From positions 123,111-134,484 of the forward strand of contig LSYV01000055.1 of assembly GCA_001584585.1 (NCBI GenBank): a stretch of 11,374 nt of DNA. The letters run 5' to 3'. The translations under genes were made by a program, and so were the position numbers. Positions within the stretch are counted from its first letter, which is position 1. Every line of letters begins with the position of its first letter. The notes beneath the pieces were generated by a model. That model had not been told where the DNA came from, searched no databases, and saw only the letters and a list, made by a program, of their open reading frames with translations. Source of the stretch: Gonium pectorale. Taxonomy: Eukaryota; Chlorophyta; Chlorophyceae; Chlamydomonadales; Volvocaceae. Positions 1 through 8,901 of the stretch are shown here, one piece after another.

Positions 1-3000
1 GGCACGGCGCAGGAGACCGAGGCGATGGCGATGCGGCGCGTGCGGCCGCCCACCTGCGGCGCAGCGGCGCGGCGGCGTGGAGTGGGGGGATTGAGATAGT
101 GGAGATTGGGGGGGGGGCGCGGGCCGGGGTCACGTGTGCCAGACTGGCGCCGTGCATCCGCAGTCGCCCATAGCAGGCAACTGGGGCTCCTCGCCACATG
201 CTGCATGCAGCATACAGAGGTGAGCACAGGGCCTCGGCAGCGCAACCATATACACCCGTCACCGACCACTGCCACCCCAACGGTACGCGCCTCAGGGATC
301 CCTAGAAAGAAGCAAGAAGAGCGCTTTCCAGCCTTTTTGGCGCCCACAGTCCCGCGGCGGGTCTTGCGCCCGCCCCCACCTGGCTTGCGCTGGCGGGGGT
401 GGTGCGGTCCGCCCACTTGGCCACGTTGTTGTTGTTGGTCCTGCCCCAGTCCATGAAGCGGAGCCGCTTCAGGCCTGCGTTTCGGGCGTTTCGGGCACGT
501 CGCGTCAGGTCAGGTCGTTGGGCCCGGCAGTCGACGCGCCTGCGTGCAGGACCGTCAAGGTCGGCCGCCAGGTGCCGGCGTGCAGGGATCCAGCTGGCCG
601 GCCGATCGTACACATAGGTGACAGCTCCTTGCACGCGCTGCCCTGCTCACCTCCCGCCAGCAGCAGCAGCAGCAGCCCCAGACGCAGACCCAACCCCCGA
701 CCCCGGCCCCGGCCCACCCGCGCTGCGCAGCTGGTACAGGAACGCGGGGTTGAAGTACGAGGCGGGCGGGATGGAGCCCGGCTGCGGCAGCGGCGGGAGG
801 GACGGCGGCGCCGTACCCGGCAGCCACACGTGCACGCGCCTGTTATGGGGTGGGGGGGGGGTGGCGGGGGGGGGCAGTTACTCAGTCCGGGTGCAAGCTG
901 AGGGGAGGGTGGGGACGTGCGTGCCGTGCCGTGCCCCGATCGATGTCCAGGGGAGGGTGTTAAAAAGAAGGGGAGGGTGTGTGTGCGCCGGGGCGATGGG
1001 CCCACCGCCCGGCACACAGCAGCCGCACGAACTAGTCAGCTCATGTACCGCACGCGTGTGGTGCATGCAGGTACGACGAGGAGTGCAGTAGGAGCGTAAC
1101 GCACTTGATGGGGTCGGCCGCCAGCGACGACGCCATGTACAGGTACATGCCCGTGTTGGTGGGGCTGGCCACCGTGTAGTTGACGATGAAGGGCGCCGTC
1201 AGCGTCAGCCGCCCGCCGTCGCCGCTCAGCTGCACCGAGCCGCTGCCCGCCACCATGATGGTGTAGGTGCCTGCGGGAGCGGGGGTCGGGCGGCCCGTGG
1301 TTCTGACTTGCAATTCGTCTACCGGTATCCGTGCGGGCTGCCGTGCTTTGGGTGTCCAGAGGGGCGATGAAAATGGGCGCAGTGCAACTAAAGATCTTGC
1401 CAGGGAGGATTGGTAACAGCCGTTATTGCGGTGATGGTGGAGGCAGGCCGTGGGCGACAAAACTTGATGGAGGAGAGATCAGGCACCACAAACAGCACAA
1501 CACAGCACATGAGCGCCCCACCCGCGGGGTAGGTGCCGCCGTTGTCCTGCAGCAGGATGTTGCGACCGGGCACCCAGAAGCCGCCCGCGGCGTCTAGCGC
1601 GGGGTCGATCTCCAGCGGCCACCCGTTGGCATCCGTGCCGGAGCGCACCCAGCCCCAGCCGCTGGCGCCGCAAAACTGCACAGGGGTTGGTTGTTTCGTT
1701 ACTTCACTGGTTGGTTGCGCCGTCGCCGGCGCCAATTAAAGGTGTGACTTCACCGGATGCACCCCCTCCAAATGCCATGCCATGCCAGGACGGCGAGAAG
1801 CGACAGATTGATTCACGCCCGGTAGCACGAGCAGAGCGAGGGCAGGAGGTAGGGCGAGGTTGCGAGCCCGAGCCAGGGACAGTGGCGCCAAGCTGCCGGT
1901 TGAGTTTGTATCTCAGCCCCTACCAGCGCCAGATGCGCGCCACGCACAAGCCACGCACCGTAACCGTAACCGTAACCGGCCTGCAAAGCGTGACGCGCGC
2001 TACGGCCCCTTCACCACCCACCCACCCACCCACCCACCCACCCAGCACCCACCCAAAGCACGTGGCTCCGCTCAGATGTATACTCAGCGTGAGCGCAGAG
2101 CCGCTTAGCACGGGACAGACCAACCGACACCAACCGAAACCAACCGACCCACCTGGAAGGCGTCAGCGAAGGGCAGCAGCCGCGAGTAGTACGATGGCGT
2201 GTCCAGGTTGATGCCGACGGCCACGGCGGGGCGGGCGGGCAGCAGGGGCGCCTGGCGGTGCGCCCGCACCGTGAGGGAGGTCAGGGTGGCATCCGCCAGC
2301 CACGACACGCGCACCTTGAGCGTGACTGCGGATGGCAGCGCGCGGCGGTGTTGTGTGTGTGTGGGGGGGGCTTTGGGTTGCGAGCAGCGGCTCGGGGATG
2401 GGGCGGCGAGTGCATGGAAGGTTGGAAGTGATGCGAGGCGTGTGTGCAGTTAGGAGGCGGCAGGCCGCACGGAGCAGTGGGCTGTATTGGGTTGCTGGCC
2501 GCCCCAATGGCACAGCCATGGACCCCGCCAACGTGTACTCCCACACACACACGAAGCAAGCACGGACCGATCCGCTCCACCATTCGTTTTAAGCTTGGAG
2601 TACTGGACCAGCCACATGACAGCCTCTGCGCACCGGTGGGGAAGAAGCACGCGCCTCCGGGGGCGCCCCCGTGGATGTCGTCCGTGAAGTTGGACCCACG
2701 GGTCACCGCACACCAGGTGCGGCCACGGTCGGTGCTGACCTCCACGCGGAACGCCGCATCCGGGTCCGCGCCGGCCGCCGTCCAGTCGACCTGCGAGCAT
2801 GCATCCGTTTTGGGCATGTTTGTTTGTGTGTATGCACGCGCTTTCATCGGGCGACGGGCCGTCGTACTCTCGGGCGAGACGCCTCGCTCGGGCCTTGAGC
2901 GGGCACGCACGGCGGATACGTACGTCGCGCAGGCTCCGGGCGGCAGCGAGCTAGCACCGCGCTCTGTCCGTTGTTCGGATGCTCAGCGCGCTCAGTAACG

Positions 3001-5556
3001 CAGTAACACCGTCGCTGCTTGCCGATACCTTCGCACCAGGAGGTTCCGAATCGCAGCGCGAAGAGCCGTGCGAGAGGGGAAGCCCACCGGGGTCGCAACT
3101 GGTCCCAGTACGGTAAAATACGGTACCGTAATCACCCAAACAGCGCAACTTCTCGCAGGCAGTAGATAGACGGCCGTACTCGCCTGCACAGCCTGCACCT
3201 CGCGGCCGTCGCCCAGCTCCGCCGGCCGCTCCAGCAGCGAGCTCACCAGCACCGCGCCGTCCGCCGCCGTCTGCGGCCGCAGCGGCGCGTCGGCGGCGGC
3301 CACCGCCGCGGCCTCCACCGCCGACAGCGCCCTGCCCCACAGCGCCACCTCATCCAGCGTGCCGTTGAAGCTGCTGCCGGCGCTGGCGTACCTGTGCACG
3401 GCGGTTAACGGTTGGCAGTTAGCCCTGGCAGCCCGATGGAGCCCAACTCGGCGTGCAGAGCTGCTACCGTACTTGGTACGTAAGGAAAGTCTGACGACAG
3501 AAAAATGACTGGAGAGTGTTGGCATGCAGGTGTTGAAATGGAACGACGCATAAGACGCATACGACGCATGCGGTGTTGGCATGCAGGTGCGCCTCCTGCC
3601 TGTTGCAGTCCGGCGCACATGCAGAGCCTTGCTGGTGGACAGGCCTGGGGCGGGGCGGGTTCGGCCCGACTCTGCCATGGGGCTAAGGCTGGGGTTCTGA
3701 GGTCCTCGTCACGAGAGGGCCGTATGTCCTTTCCGCCGTCTGTTCTCGCCTTTCTCGCCTCTCATGCGGTCACCTCAGGAAACGCGCGCCACCAGACGCG
3801 CCGCCACTTGGGCCTCCCAACCCACACACCTGCTGAGGTTGGAGGTAAGGCCGGCGATGTTGCCCAGCCCCAGCGGCTGGCTGTCGCCGTGGTTGAACAG
3901 CCCGTCGGTGAAGAAGGGGTAGGGCTGCGAAGCCACGAGCGTGCCTGTTTGGGGCAAGGGAAGCCGGAGGCGGGCGGGGGAAGGGCGGGAGCGGACGTTA
4001 ACGTGGCGCAGGCGAAGGGCTCACGGAACCTGCAACGGGTGCCGAGCCGAGTACGCGCGCCGCCGCGACAGGCATGCAGCGAACACATACGCACGCGCTG
4101 CGTGGTGTGCCATGCCGTAGCGATGCAGGGGGGGCCCAATAGCAACGATAGCATGTGCGTGCACGCTAAATATCGCGCCACGCACCGTTCCGATACAGCG
4201 ACAGGGACTTGGCCGCGGGGTCGTAAGTGCACAGCGCGTGCGTCCAGGCGCCCACCACGGGGGCCGCGCTCGCGTCCAGCCAGGTCATGCTCCCCGTGCT
4301 GTTGCGCACCCGGCAGCCCAGGCGGCTGGACGACACCTCCAGGTCGGCATTGTTGAACTGCCGTACAGAGATGCCGTACGTGGCGCGCGCAGCGTGCGGA
4401 GGGTGGCGGTGGGATGGGCGGGGAGCGAGGCGGTGAGCGGGGGGGGGGGGGCAGGGGGGAGCGAGGGCGGGGCGGAGGTTGGTAGGGTTCATGTGGGATT
4501 GAGGTGGGGTTTAAGGGGCGCAGGGCTCGGTGGTGCAAGCGGCAAGAGCGGGGCAGGGGGACTGGGGGTCAGTGAAGATGGGAAACGTAACGGGCCGTGT
4601 CGAATCGCAAAAGATGGGTCGATAATATATCTAGTGGCGGTTTTGGCGTAGCTGTGGGCAGACAGCGACGTCAGCATGACCAAAGAACATGGAGGAAAGG
4701 GGAGACTGCGGAATGTAATGCGATAAGGATAGGGTTGACGACGAGGGAGTGGAAGGGAGGGGCGAGACCTAATGCGGATGGAGGAATGCAGCCGCAAACC
4801 AGCCGGCTCGCGGCTCTCAGTACCGGTACCTGCCGAGACATGAGGGTGAGCGTGCCGGTTGGCAGAGTGTTGAGCTTGAACCAGAGCCCGAAAGCAAAGC
4901 CGCTGAGGGGTTGATTGCGTTTGAAAGGGCCTGGCCACGCCTGCCCCCAGTTGCTGACTCCGGGTCCGACTGCAAGGCCGTTGCCGAAGCGACCCGCGGT
5001 GAGGGGCGGAGCGCTGCTGCTGCCCACAATGGTCAGCGCCGCTCCGCCGGGCATGGCATTGGGCGAGGTCGTGCGGTTTATGGCTTGCCCGCTGGCCGAG
5101 TTTGCCACTGGTGTGACGACACTATCCAGGCTCCAGAGGCCGACCAAACTTTGCGCATACGTCTGGATGGCTGCGACGCGGTATTGGGCGTGGGGCCGGG
5201 CGGGTGGGTGGGCGGACGGCGTCGATATATGTGGAGCGCGTTGCTGTGCGTGGCCATGGGGTCGGTGGTCGCTAGCTGAAGGACGCTCATGCAAAAGCGC
5301 AAGCCAGAATAATTTAGTAGTGAGCGTGTGTCGCAAACTCACGTTCAGCGTTCTTGTAGCCGCCGCTTTCGGCTAGCAACAGGGTACCGAAGGACTCCAC
5401 CAGGTCGGTTGGCGCCCCGGGCGGCGTGGTCAAGCAGAAAACGTTGGTGTCCTGAAGCTGTGCACCGCTGCTTAGGGACACAGTAATCGCGACTGAGAAT
5501 CCAACCAGCAAGAGACAGCCAGCAGCAGGCCGTTGGAACATTCTCCTGAGCTGCAT
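1..5556 (-). CDS. Secreted LamG / Asp-box / carbohydrate-active-like multidomain protein (12 exons visible, 3' end off the window)
   Basis: Exons on the minus strand: 5556-5343, 5170-4830, 4357-4186, 3944-3830, 3391-3184, 2790-2634, 2325-2153, 1675-1522, 1270-1105, 839-718, 474-380 and 53-<1. All phases match, and joined codons restore sensible residues (for example KNAE|P|IQTY, LMSRQ|FNNAD, LYRN|G|TLV, SNLS|R|YAS, PI|K|RVHVW, RSA|G|LKRL). The product has a signal peptide (about 1-31), a LamG/ConA-like jelly roll (about 78-310), a beta-rich stretch with an Asp-box (369-376), and a C-terminal module ending in LRFMDW (612-617). There are seven N-x-S/T sequons, and cysteines at 200/228 and 377/398 could pair. 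I infer a secreted wall or matrix protein binding or acting on glycans; the precise activity is unknown. The start at 5556 has an AAAATGC context typical of green algae; an in-frame ATG at 5541 also precedes the signal peptide. Exon 12 is the least certain because its translation (VGGRTRRIAIAS...) matches nothing I know. No stop codon is in the window. Confidence 0.85.
1959..1976 (+). repeat. (CGTAAC)3 microsatellite in intron 7 of the LamG gene
   Basis: Three perfect 6-bp copies lie inside the 2152-1676 intron, which also holds the CCCA run annotated next and a degenerate CAACCGA repeat at about 2120-2148 beside the donor. Confidence 0.8.
2017..2044 (+). repeat. (CCCA)7 microsatellite in intron 7 of the LamG gene
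   Basis: Seven perfect tetranucleotide copies. On the transcribed (minus) strand this is TGGG repeated, G-rich in the pre-mRNA. Confidence 0.85.
2634..2790 (-). other. Exon 6: beta-rich segment with a perfect Asp-box
   Basis: The exon encodes 52 residues plus one base and opens in phase 0 after GCTCGCAG. It contains FRVEVSTDRGRTWCAV, in which STDRGRTW fits the Asp-box (BNR) pattern S-x-D-x-G-x-T-W at residues 369-376. Asp-boxes occur in sialidases and in many unrelated beta-propeller or beta-sandwich proteins as a turn-stabilising element. One copy alone does not make this a sialidase. Cysteines at 377 and 398 could form a disulphide. The sequon NFT lies between them. Confidence 0.75.
2791..3183 (-). 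other. Intron 5, probable GC-AG intron
   Basis: The exon before it ends ...GTGCAG and the intron begins GCGAGT, which is a consensus donor except for C at +2. The acceptor is GCTCGCAG. Splicing here joins EVQAVQ to VDWTAAG, an unbroken alternating hydrophobic strand. A GT donor 15 nt earlier (GAG|GTGCAG) is also phase 0 and would remove five residues, so the GC donor is preferred but not proven. The intron includes a palindrome-like TACGGTAAAATACGGTACCGTA on the plus strand near 3110-3132. Confidence 0.55.
3184..5170 (-). other. LamG / concanavalin A-like jelly-roll domain, exons 2-5
   Basis: Joined exons 5170-4830, 4357-4186, 3944-3830 and 3391-3184 give residues 72-350. Family hallmarks appear in order: SLVGLWSLDS (start strand), GRFGNGLAVGPG, GFAFGLWFKL, TLMSRQ, GAWTHALCTYD, KSLSLYRNGTLVAS, then FNGTLDEVALWGRALSAVE, the classic closing strand plus helix of Laminin_G_3-type domains. 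LamG domains bind glycans or matrix proteins, usually outside the cell. An N-glycosylation sequon (NGT) is created across the exon 3/exon 4 junction. Splicing evidence and domain homology support each other, so this is the most secure part of the gene. The exact ligand cannot be read from the sequence. Confidence 0.88.
3516..3589 (+). repeat. 17-bp direct repeats bracketing a 9-bp tandem array in intron 4
   Basis: GTGTTGGCATGCAGGTG occurs perfectly at 3516-3532 and 3573-3589. Between them GACGCAT recurs at 3545, 3554 and 3563 with a 9-bp period. All lies inside the 3829-3392 intron of the LamG gene. Confidence 0.85.
5343..5556 (-). other. Exon 1: signal peptide and N-terminal linker
   Basis: The exon encodes 71 residues plus one base. 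The start MQLRRMFQRPAAGCLLLVGF gives a basic n-region with two Arg, then a hydrophobic core (CLLLVGFSVAITVSL) and small residues SSGAQ that suit signal-peptidase cleavage near residues 31-33. The rest (QDTNVFCLTTPP...) is a short linker before the LamG domain. The exon ends at a near-perfect donor, C|GTGAGT. This base composition is clearly less GC-rich than the following exons. An alternative is a membrane anchor rather than a cleaved signal; the short hydrophobic run and small residues favour cleavage. Confidence 0.75.
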
Positions 5557-5586
5557 TTTGGAGATGCCTGAAACGCTTAAGCTCAA

Positions 5587-5593
5587 CTTTATA
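5587..5593 (-). promoter_or_regulatory. TATA-like element upstream of the LamG gene
   Basis: The minus strand reads TATAAAG here, 31 nt upstream of the ATG at 5556. If used, transcription would start only a few bases before that ATG, which would favour the ATG at 5541 or mean a very short leader. Sequence match only. Confidence 0.25.
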
Positions 5594-6567
5594 TTCAGCA
5601 GGACCGTGCGATACGGCATACATCGCCCGGATGCGCCTTCCGCCGCGCTGCACCTGAACTCCCTGTACCCAGCTGCCCGCCTGTAGTAGGTCTCATCCTC
5701 AAACTCTAAACATACAGTTAATGTTTTTTTTCGTCTCATGAGCGTGCGAGCCATAAGCGGCACGGCACTGTGGTTCCAGCAGTATTGACTAACGGCTCCC
5801 TCTGTCGCTGTGTTTCTGGCGCTGCACTCGCGCAGGTTCCTTCCAAGCTTTCCAAGTACACATCCCGCATGAAGAGGCATAAACTCTGTGCGCGGTCCTT
5901 TCCGATGCCGATGCCTAATACACGCACCTGGTTGAACAGTTGAGGGTGCTGACAAGTCTTATATATTGGGATTGCGCCTGTGGGTAATTGCAACTGGATG
6001 ACACTTACACGCGCCGCTTGCAGCACTCGCAGCATCACGCACCGCCTCACGCCTCACGCCCACCCCCGCTTCCCTCGCTCCTCCCCAACAATATACATCA
6101 GTCGCTTGAGCCCAAGCAAGGAGGCGGGTCCTAGCACTGATGCCAAGTCGTGGCTCTATCCTCTTCTCGCTGGTTGCGCCCCGCAGCTCGCGCAATCCGT
6201 CCATCGCTCGTGCACTCCGGTCAACCTCCCCGGGGCGGGCGAGCAACAAACGCCTTACTTCAGCAACTTGAAGGGTGGGAATCGCCCATCGCCTGAGGTG
6301 TGCGCGGTAGTGAGCGATCACAGCTAGGCCCAGCCGAAAAAAGGCGGTGGACGGGACCCACGGGTCAGGGCGCATCGGGGGCGCAAAAAAGAGAAATCTG
6401 CAGAGAAAGAGGGAAATCTGCAGAGAAAGAGTGGAAATCTGCAGAGAAAGAGGGCGCCTTTGCACCGGCCTTTGCTGAGCACCTGCGCTGCTTGCTTCGC
6501 GCCCTCGGCGCGCGGCTCCTGGTGCAACGGGGCGTCGCCCGCCCGCTAGCTCGCTCACACCACCACG
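5594..6567. other. Intergenic region between divergent genes
   Basis: No convincing exon was found on either strand. The 5594-5960 part is less GC-rich than the flanking exons and should hold the upstream sequence of the leftward gene; 6300-6567 should hold that of the rightward gene. Open frames crossing it translate to low-complexity or compositionally odd peptides with no supporting splice sites. It contains the triplicated 20-bp repeat annotated separately. Confidence 0.5.
6391..6451 (+). repeat. Three tandem 20-21 bp repeats with CTGCAG core
   Basis: Units at 6391-6410, 6411-6430 and 6431-6451 share GAAATCTGCAGAGAAAGA and differ only in their first bases (GA, GG, GTG). They are purine-rich on the plus strand and end about 117 nt before the start codon of the rightward gene, so they are in promoter or leader position. 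They could be a recent tandem duplication or a cis-element array. Confidence 0.85.
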
Positions 6568-8834
6568 ATGGCTCCAGCGCCGTTCGGCGGCACGGCGCTC
6601 GGCTTGCGCCGCGGCGCGGCTCTGCTGCCGCGCCCCACCCGGCCCTCCGGCGGCGCCTCTGGCGCCGCCTGCGTGGCCCGTGCCCCGCCTCTCCGGCGGA
6701 ACGCACGACGGCGGCGCACCGCTGCGGTTGTCGGCGTGTGGGCCTGGCACATGAGCGAGGCGTACTGGCGGGGGCCGCTCGACCCGGAGGCCGAGAGGCG
6801 CATCGCGGCTGCGATGGGGGCCGCGAGGGAGCAGCGGGAAAGCAGCCCAAAGGCTTCGAGGAGCTGCGGGAGGTGCGGGGGGGGGGGCGGGGTAGGGTCG
6901 ATAGATCGGGTAGGGGATCAAACCCATGGGCTCGTGCGTTCGAGGGCTCCAAGGCACGCGGGGAGGCGCTGTGCAGGCCCCAGACCAGAAGCGCGCGAGA
7001 GCTGCCAACGCAATCTACCGCTTACGCTATTATGCAAGGGTCTTCTGCTCAGGTACTGCTCAGGTACTGCTAAGGTAGTCGTGCCCCTACGTGCATGTGT
7101 ATAGTAGTGTGATGAGGGAGGAGCATAGGGCTGCCGCGGCCATGCGTCACCGCTCCTCCTGCGCCGCCGCCCCCTCTCCCCCCCCCGCGCCCCACGACAG
7201 GAGGTGGATCGCTTCGTGGCGCAGCGGCGCTAGAGGCAGCAGCAGGACCGGGAGCGGGAGCGGGAGCGCCAGCGGGAGACTGTGGTGGAGGCGCTGGCTG
7301 CCCGGCTGCTGCCTGCGCTGCTGCTGCCCCTGCGCGAGGCGCTGGTGCGTGCGGGGGGGGGGGCGTGCGGGGGCTTGGGCGAACCGAGGTTGACCGGGGC
7401 GTGCCGACATGCGTGGCGGGGGCGGGGGCGGCGCGGTGCGGGGGCCCTGGCCTACCTGTCGAAGAAAGGGGAGGGGGGGTGAGCTGCCCGGTGGAAAGGA
7501 TACGTCTCCTCAGGGACGCTGCCCCGTGGCCCGTGCATTTGCACGGCGTACCGTTGTGGCCGCACCTTTGAGCGGATCCCTCGCGGCCGGCGCGCGTTTC
7601 TCCAGTCTCGCTGACATGGTAGGACTCGCTCGCTTTGCATCCGAAGGTAGGTGGGGGCCGTGGGGGCCGTGCGATTACCCACATACCCGCCCACCCGGGA
7701 CTTGCGGCGGCCGCATCGTGTCACCGCCAGGCGGAGGAGCTGGCGGCAGCACTGGCGCGGGCAGGGGCGCAGCCGCTGGCGGCCTGCTGTGGGGCCCGTC
7801 AGGCGGGAGGGGAGGGCATGGCGGTGGCCGGCGCGTCGAACGAGGCAGCGGCAGGCCTGGCCAAGGAGGAGGAGGCCAGCGTCGGCTCGCCAGACGATGA
7901 GGCGGCTGGCGGAGGAGCGGCACCCAAGTCAACGGCGGCAACGGCCGCAGCGCCCAGTGGCGGCGTCCCCACCACACCCATGGGCGCTGCCACGGAGGTG
8001 CGTTACGCGCTACGAGGGCTGCCTGGCGGGCTGTGTGCCCCCGCGCGCCCCACAGGCAGCCCTGCGAAGCTTCGTGGGTGAAGCATACATCTGCTTCCCG
8101 CTGGATTGCCAATTTTGAGCCGTATCCCAAGCCTGTACGCGGATACACCATGCGGTGCACATACACCGGAGAATAAGGACTCGGATCCAACACACCCGTG
8201 CGCGCGCACCTACGCGATGACGTACACAGCCGTACGAGTGATGTACATGCTGTATGCCCGTACAATAGCCCGTGAGCGCTGCCCGAAGCACCCACTGAGT
8301 CGCTGCCGTATGAGCGCATCGTACCGCACGGCACCATGCTGTGTGTAAAGCGAGCGGGGTCGCCCGCAGCAGGCCCCGTCGGAGCCCGCCCGGCCCCCTG
8401 CTTGCCCAGCCCGTCCACGTCCTGGGAGCCCATGTTGTACAACGCCGCCGACAGGTGCTGCGAGCGGCTGAGGCCGGCGGCTGGTGGCGGAGGAAGCCCA
8501 GAACCTCATGGTGGAGGCGCGGAGGCTGGCGGGGAAGGGGGCGCTGGCACGGGCAGGCCTGGGCGAGGGCAGGGAAAGGGGCCCGGGCAGTTATGATTGA
8601 AGCCTGGGCTGCGGAGGCCGTGGGGACGAAAGCTGGACCCCGGGCCGCAGCGGCGGGGACGGTCGAGGAGTACGCCAGAGCGCTGCCGGCGGCGGAGTCT
8701 TGGGCGGCGGGGGCGGAGGTCCGGCGGAGGCGGCGGAGGCCCTGGCGGAAGCTAGAGCTGAGGCGGCGGCGGCGGCGGAGGCTTGGGGAGCCCGGACTGA
8801 GGCCGCGGGGCCTCCAGTAGCGGATGCCCCATAA
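6568..8834 (+). pseudogene. Ala/Glu/Arg-rich helical protein with transit-like N-terminus, probably a decaying gene (4 exons)
   Basis: Exons: 6568-6872, 7201-7344, 7731-7997 and 8455-8834. Introns begin GTGCGG, GTGCGT and GTGCGT and end CGACAG, CGCCAG and CGACAG; all junctions are phase 0. The N-terminus (MAPAPFGGTALGLRRGAALL, then many Ala/Arg/Ser, CVARA near residue 38) looks like a plastid transit peptide. Later text is charged and helical: FEELRE|EVDRFVAQRR, DREREREREREQ-like repeats, RETVVEALAARLLPALLLPL, AEELAAALARAG, VEEYARALPAAESWAAGAEV, AEALAEARAEAAAAAEAWG. Breaks: exon 1 changes frame near 6835-6850; TAG at 7231-7233 lies between QRR and RQQQD where CAG would fit; exon 4 changes frame near 8475, 8580 and 8710. 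If the last frame is used the stop is TAA at 8832. I do not recognise the family. Sequencing error or different splicing remains possible. Confidence 0.5.
7046..7077 (+). repeat. Short tandem repeat TGCTCAGGTAC in intron 1 of the rightward gene
   Basis: Two perfect 11-bp copies (7046-7056, 7057-7067) are followed by a degenerate third (TGCTAAGGTA). Each copy contains a CAGGTA donor-like string, so cryptic splicing here is conceivable. Confidence 0.7.
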
Positions 8835-8896
8835 TAACCGGTGAGCGGCCAGGCTTGTTACTTCGTTGTACTTGGCCGTGGCTGCTGGACACCGTT

Positions 8897-8901
8897 TGTA
8901 A
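8897..8901 (+). terminator. TGTAA polyadenylation-type signal
   Basis: TGTAA, the usual green-algal polyadenylation signal, lies 63 nt after the TAATAA stop at 8832-8837. The distance fits a short 3' UTR of the rightward gene. Further TGTAA copies near 9158, 9170, 9222, 9231 and 9514 are not near any recognised stop. Confidence 0.5.

Larger units (their letters stand above)
380..2325 (-). other. C-terminal module with GINL...GTYT...VWLPG...LRFMDW motifs, exons 7-11
   Basis: Joined exons 2325-2153, 1675-1522, 1270-1105, 839-718 and 474-380 give residues 403-639. Motifs in order: RPAVAVGINLDTPSYYSRLL, DANGWPLEIDP, GTYPAGTYTIMVAGSG, NYTVASPTNTGMYLY, ADPIKRVHVWLPG, YFNPAFLYQLRSAGLKRLRF, then MDWGRTNNNNVAKWADRTTP. 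From memory, this order resembles a domain in large secreted bacterial proteins often linked to polysaccharide metabolism, where a (beta/alpha)-type catalytic half would follow. That half would lie left of the window. Assignment to a glycoside-hydrolase clan is inference; no catalytic acids can be identified here. Confidence 0.6.

Noticed and set aside
1071..1104. Alternative end of exon 9 at 1075 (donor GTACCT)
   Set aside because: It is also phase-compatible, but the donor GTGCGT after position 1105 is stronger and gives ADPIKRVHVWLPG, a better continuous strand.
2369..2930. Sialidase assignment from the Asp-box
   Set aside because: Only one Asp-box is visible, with no FRIP motif or arginine triad, so an Asp-box segment is all that can be said.
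3505..4356. Open frame of 283 codons on the plus strand
   Set aside because: It overlaps introns and three LamG exons in antisense; the minus-strand reading has clear domain homology and consistent splice phases.
6890..6970. Possible tRNA from TTCGA-like strings (also near 10020)
   Set aside because: No acceptor-stem pairing or anticodon arm could be drawn around them.
5959..7008. Long open frame of 349 codons on the minus strand
   Set aside because: It crosses the repeat array and exon 1 of the plus-strand gene and gives low-complexity text (repeated SLQISLF-type words from the tandem repeats).
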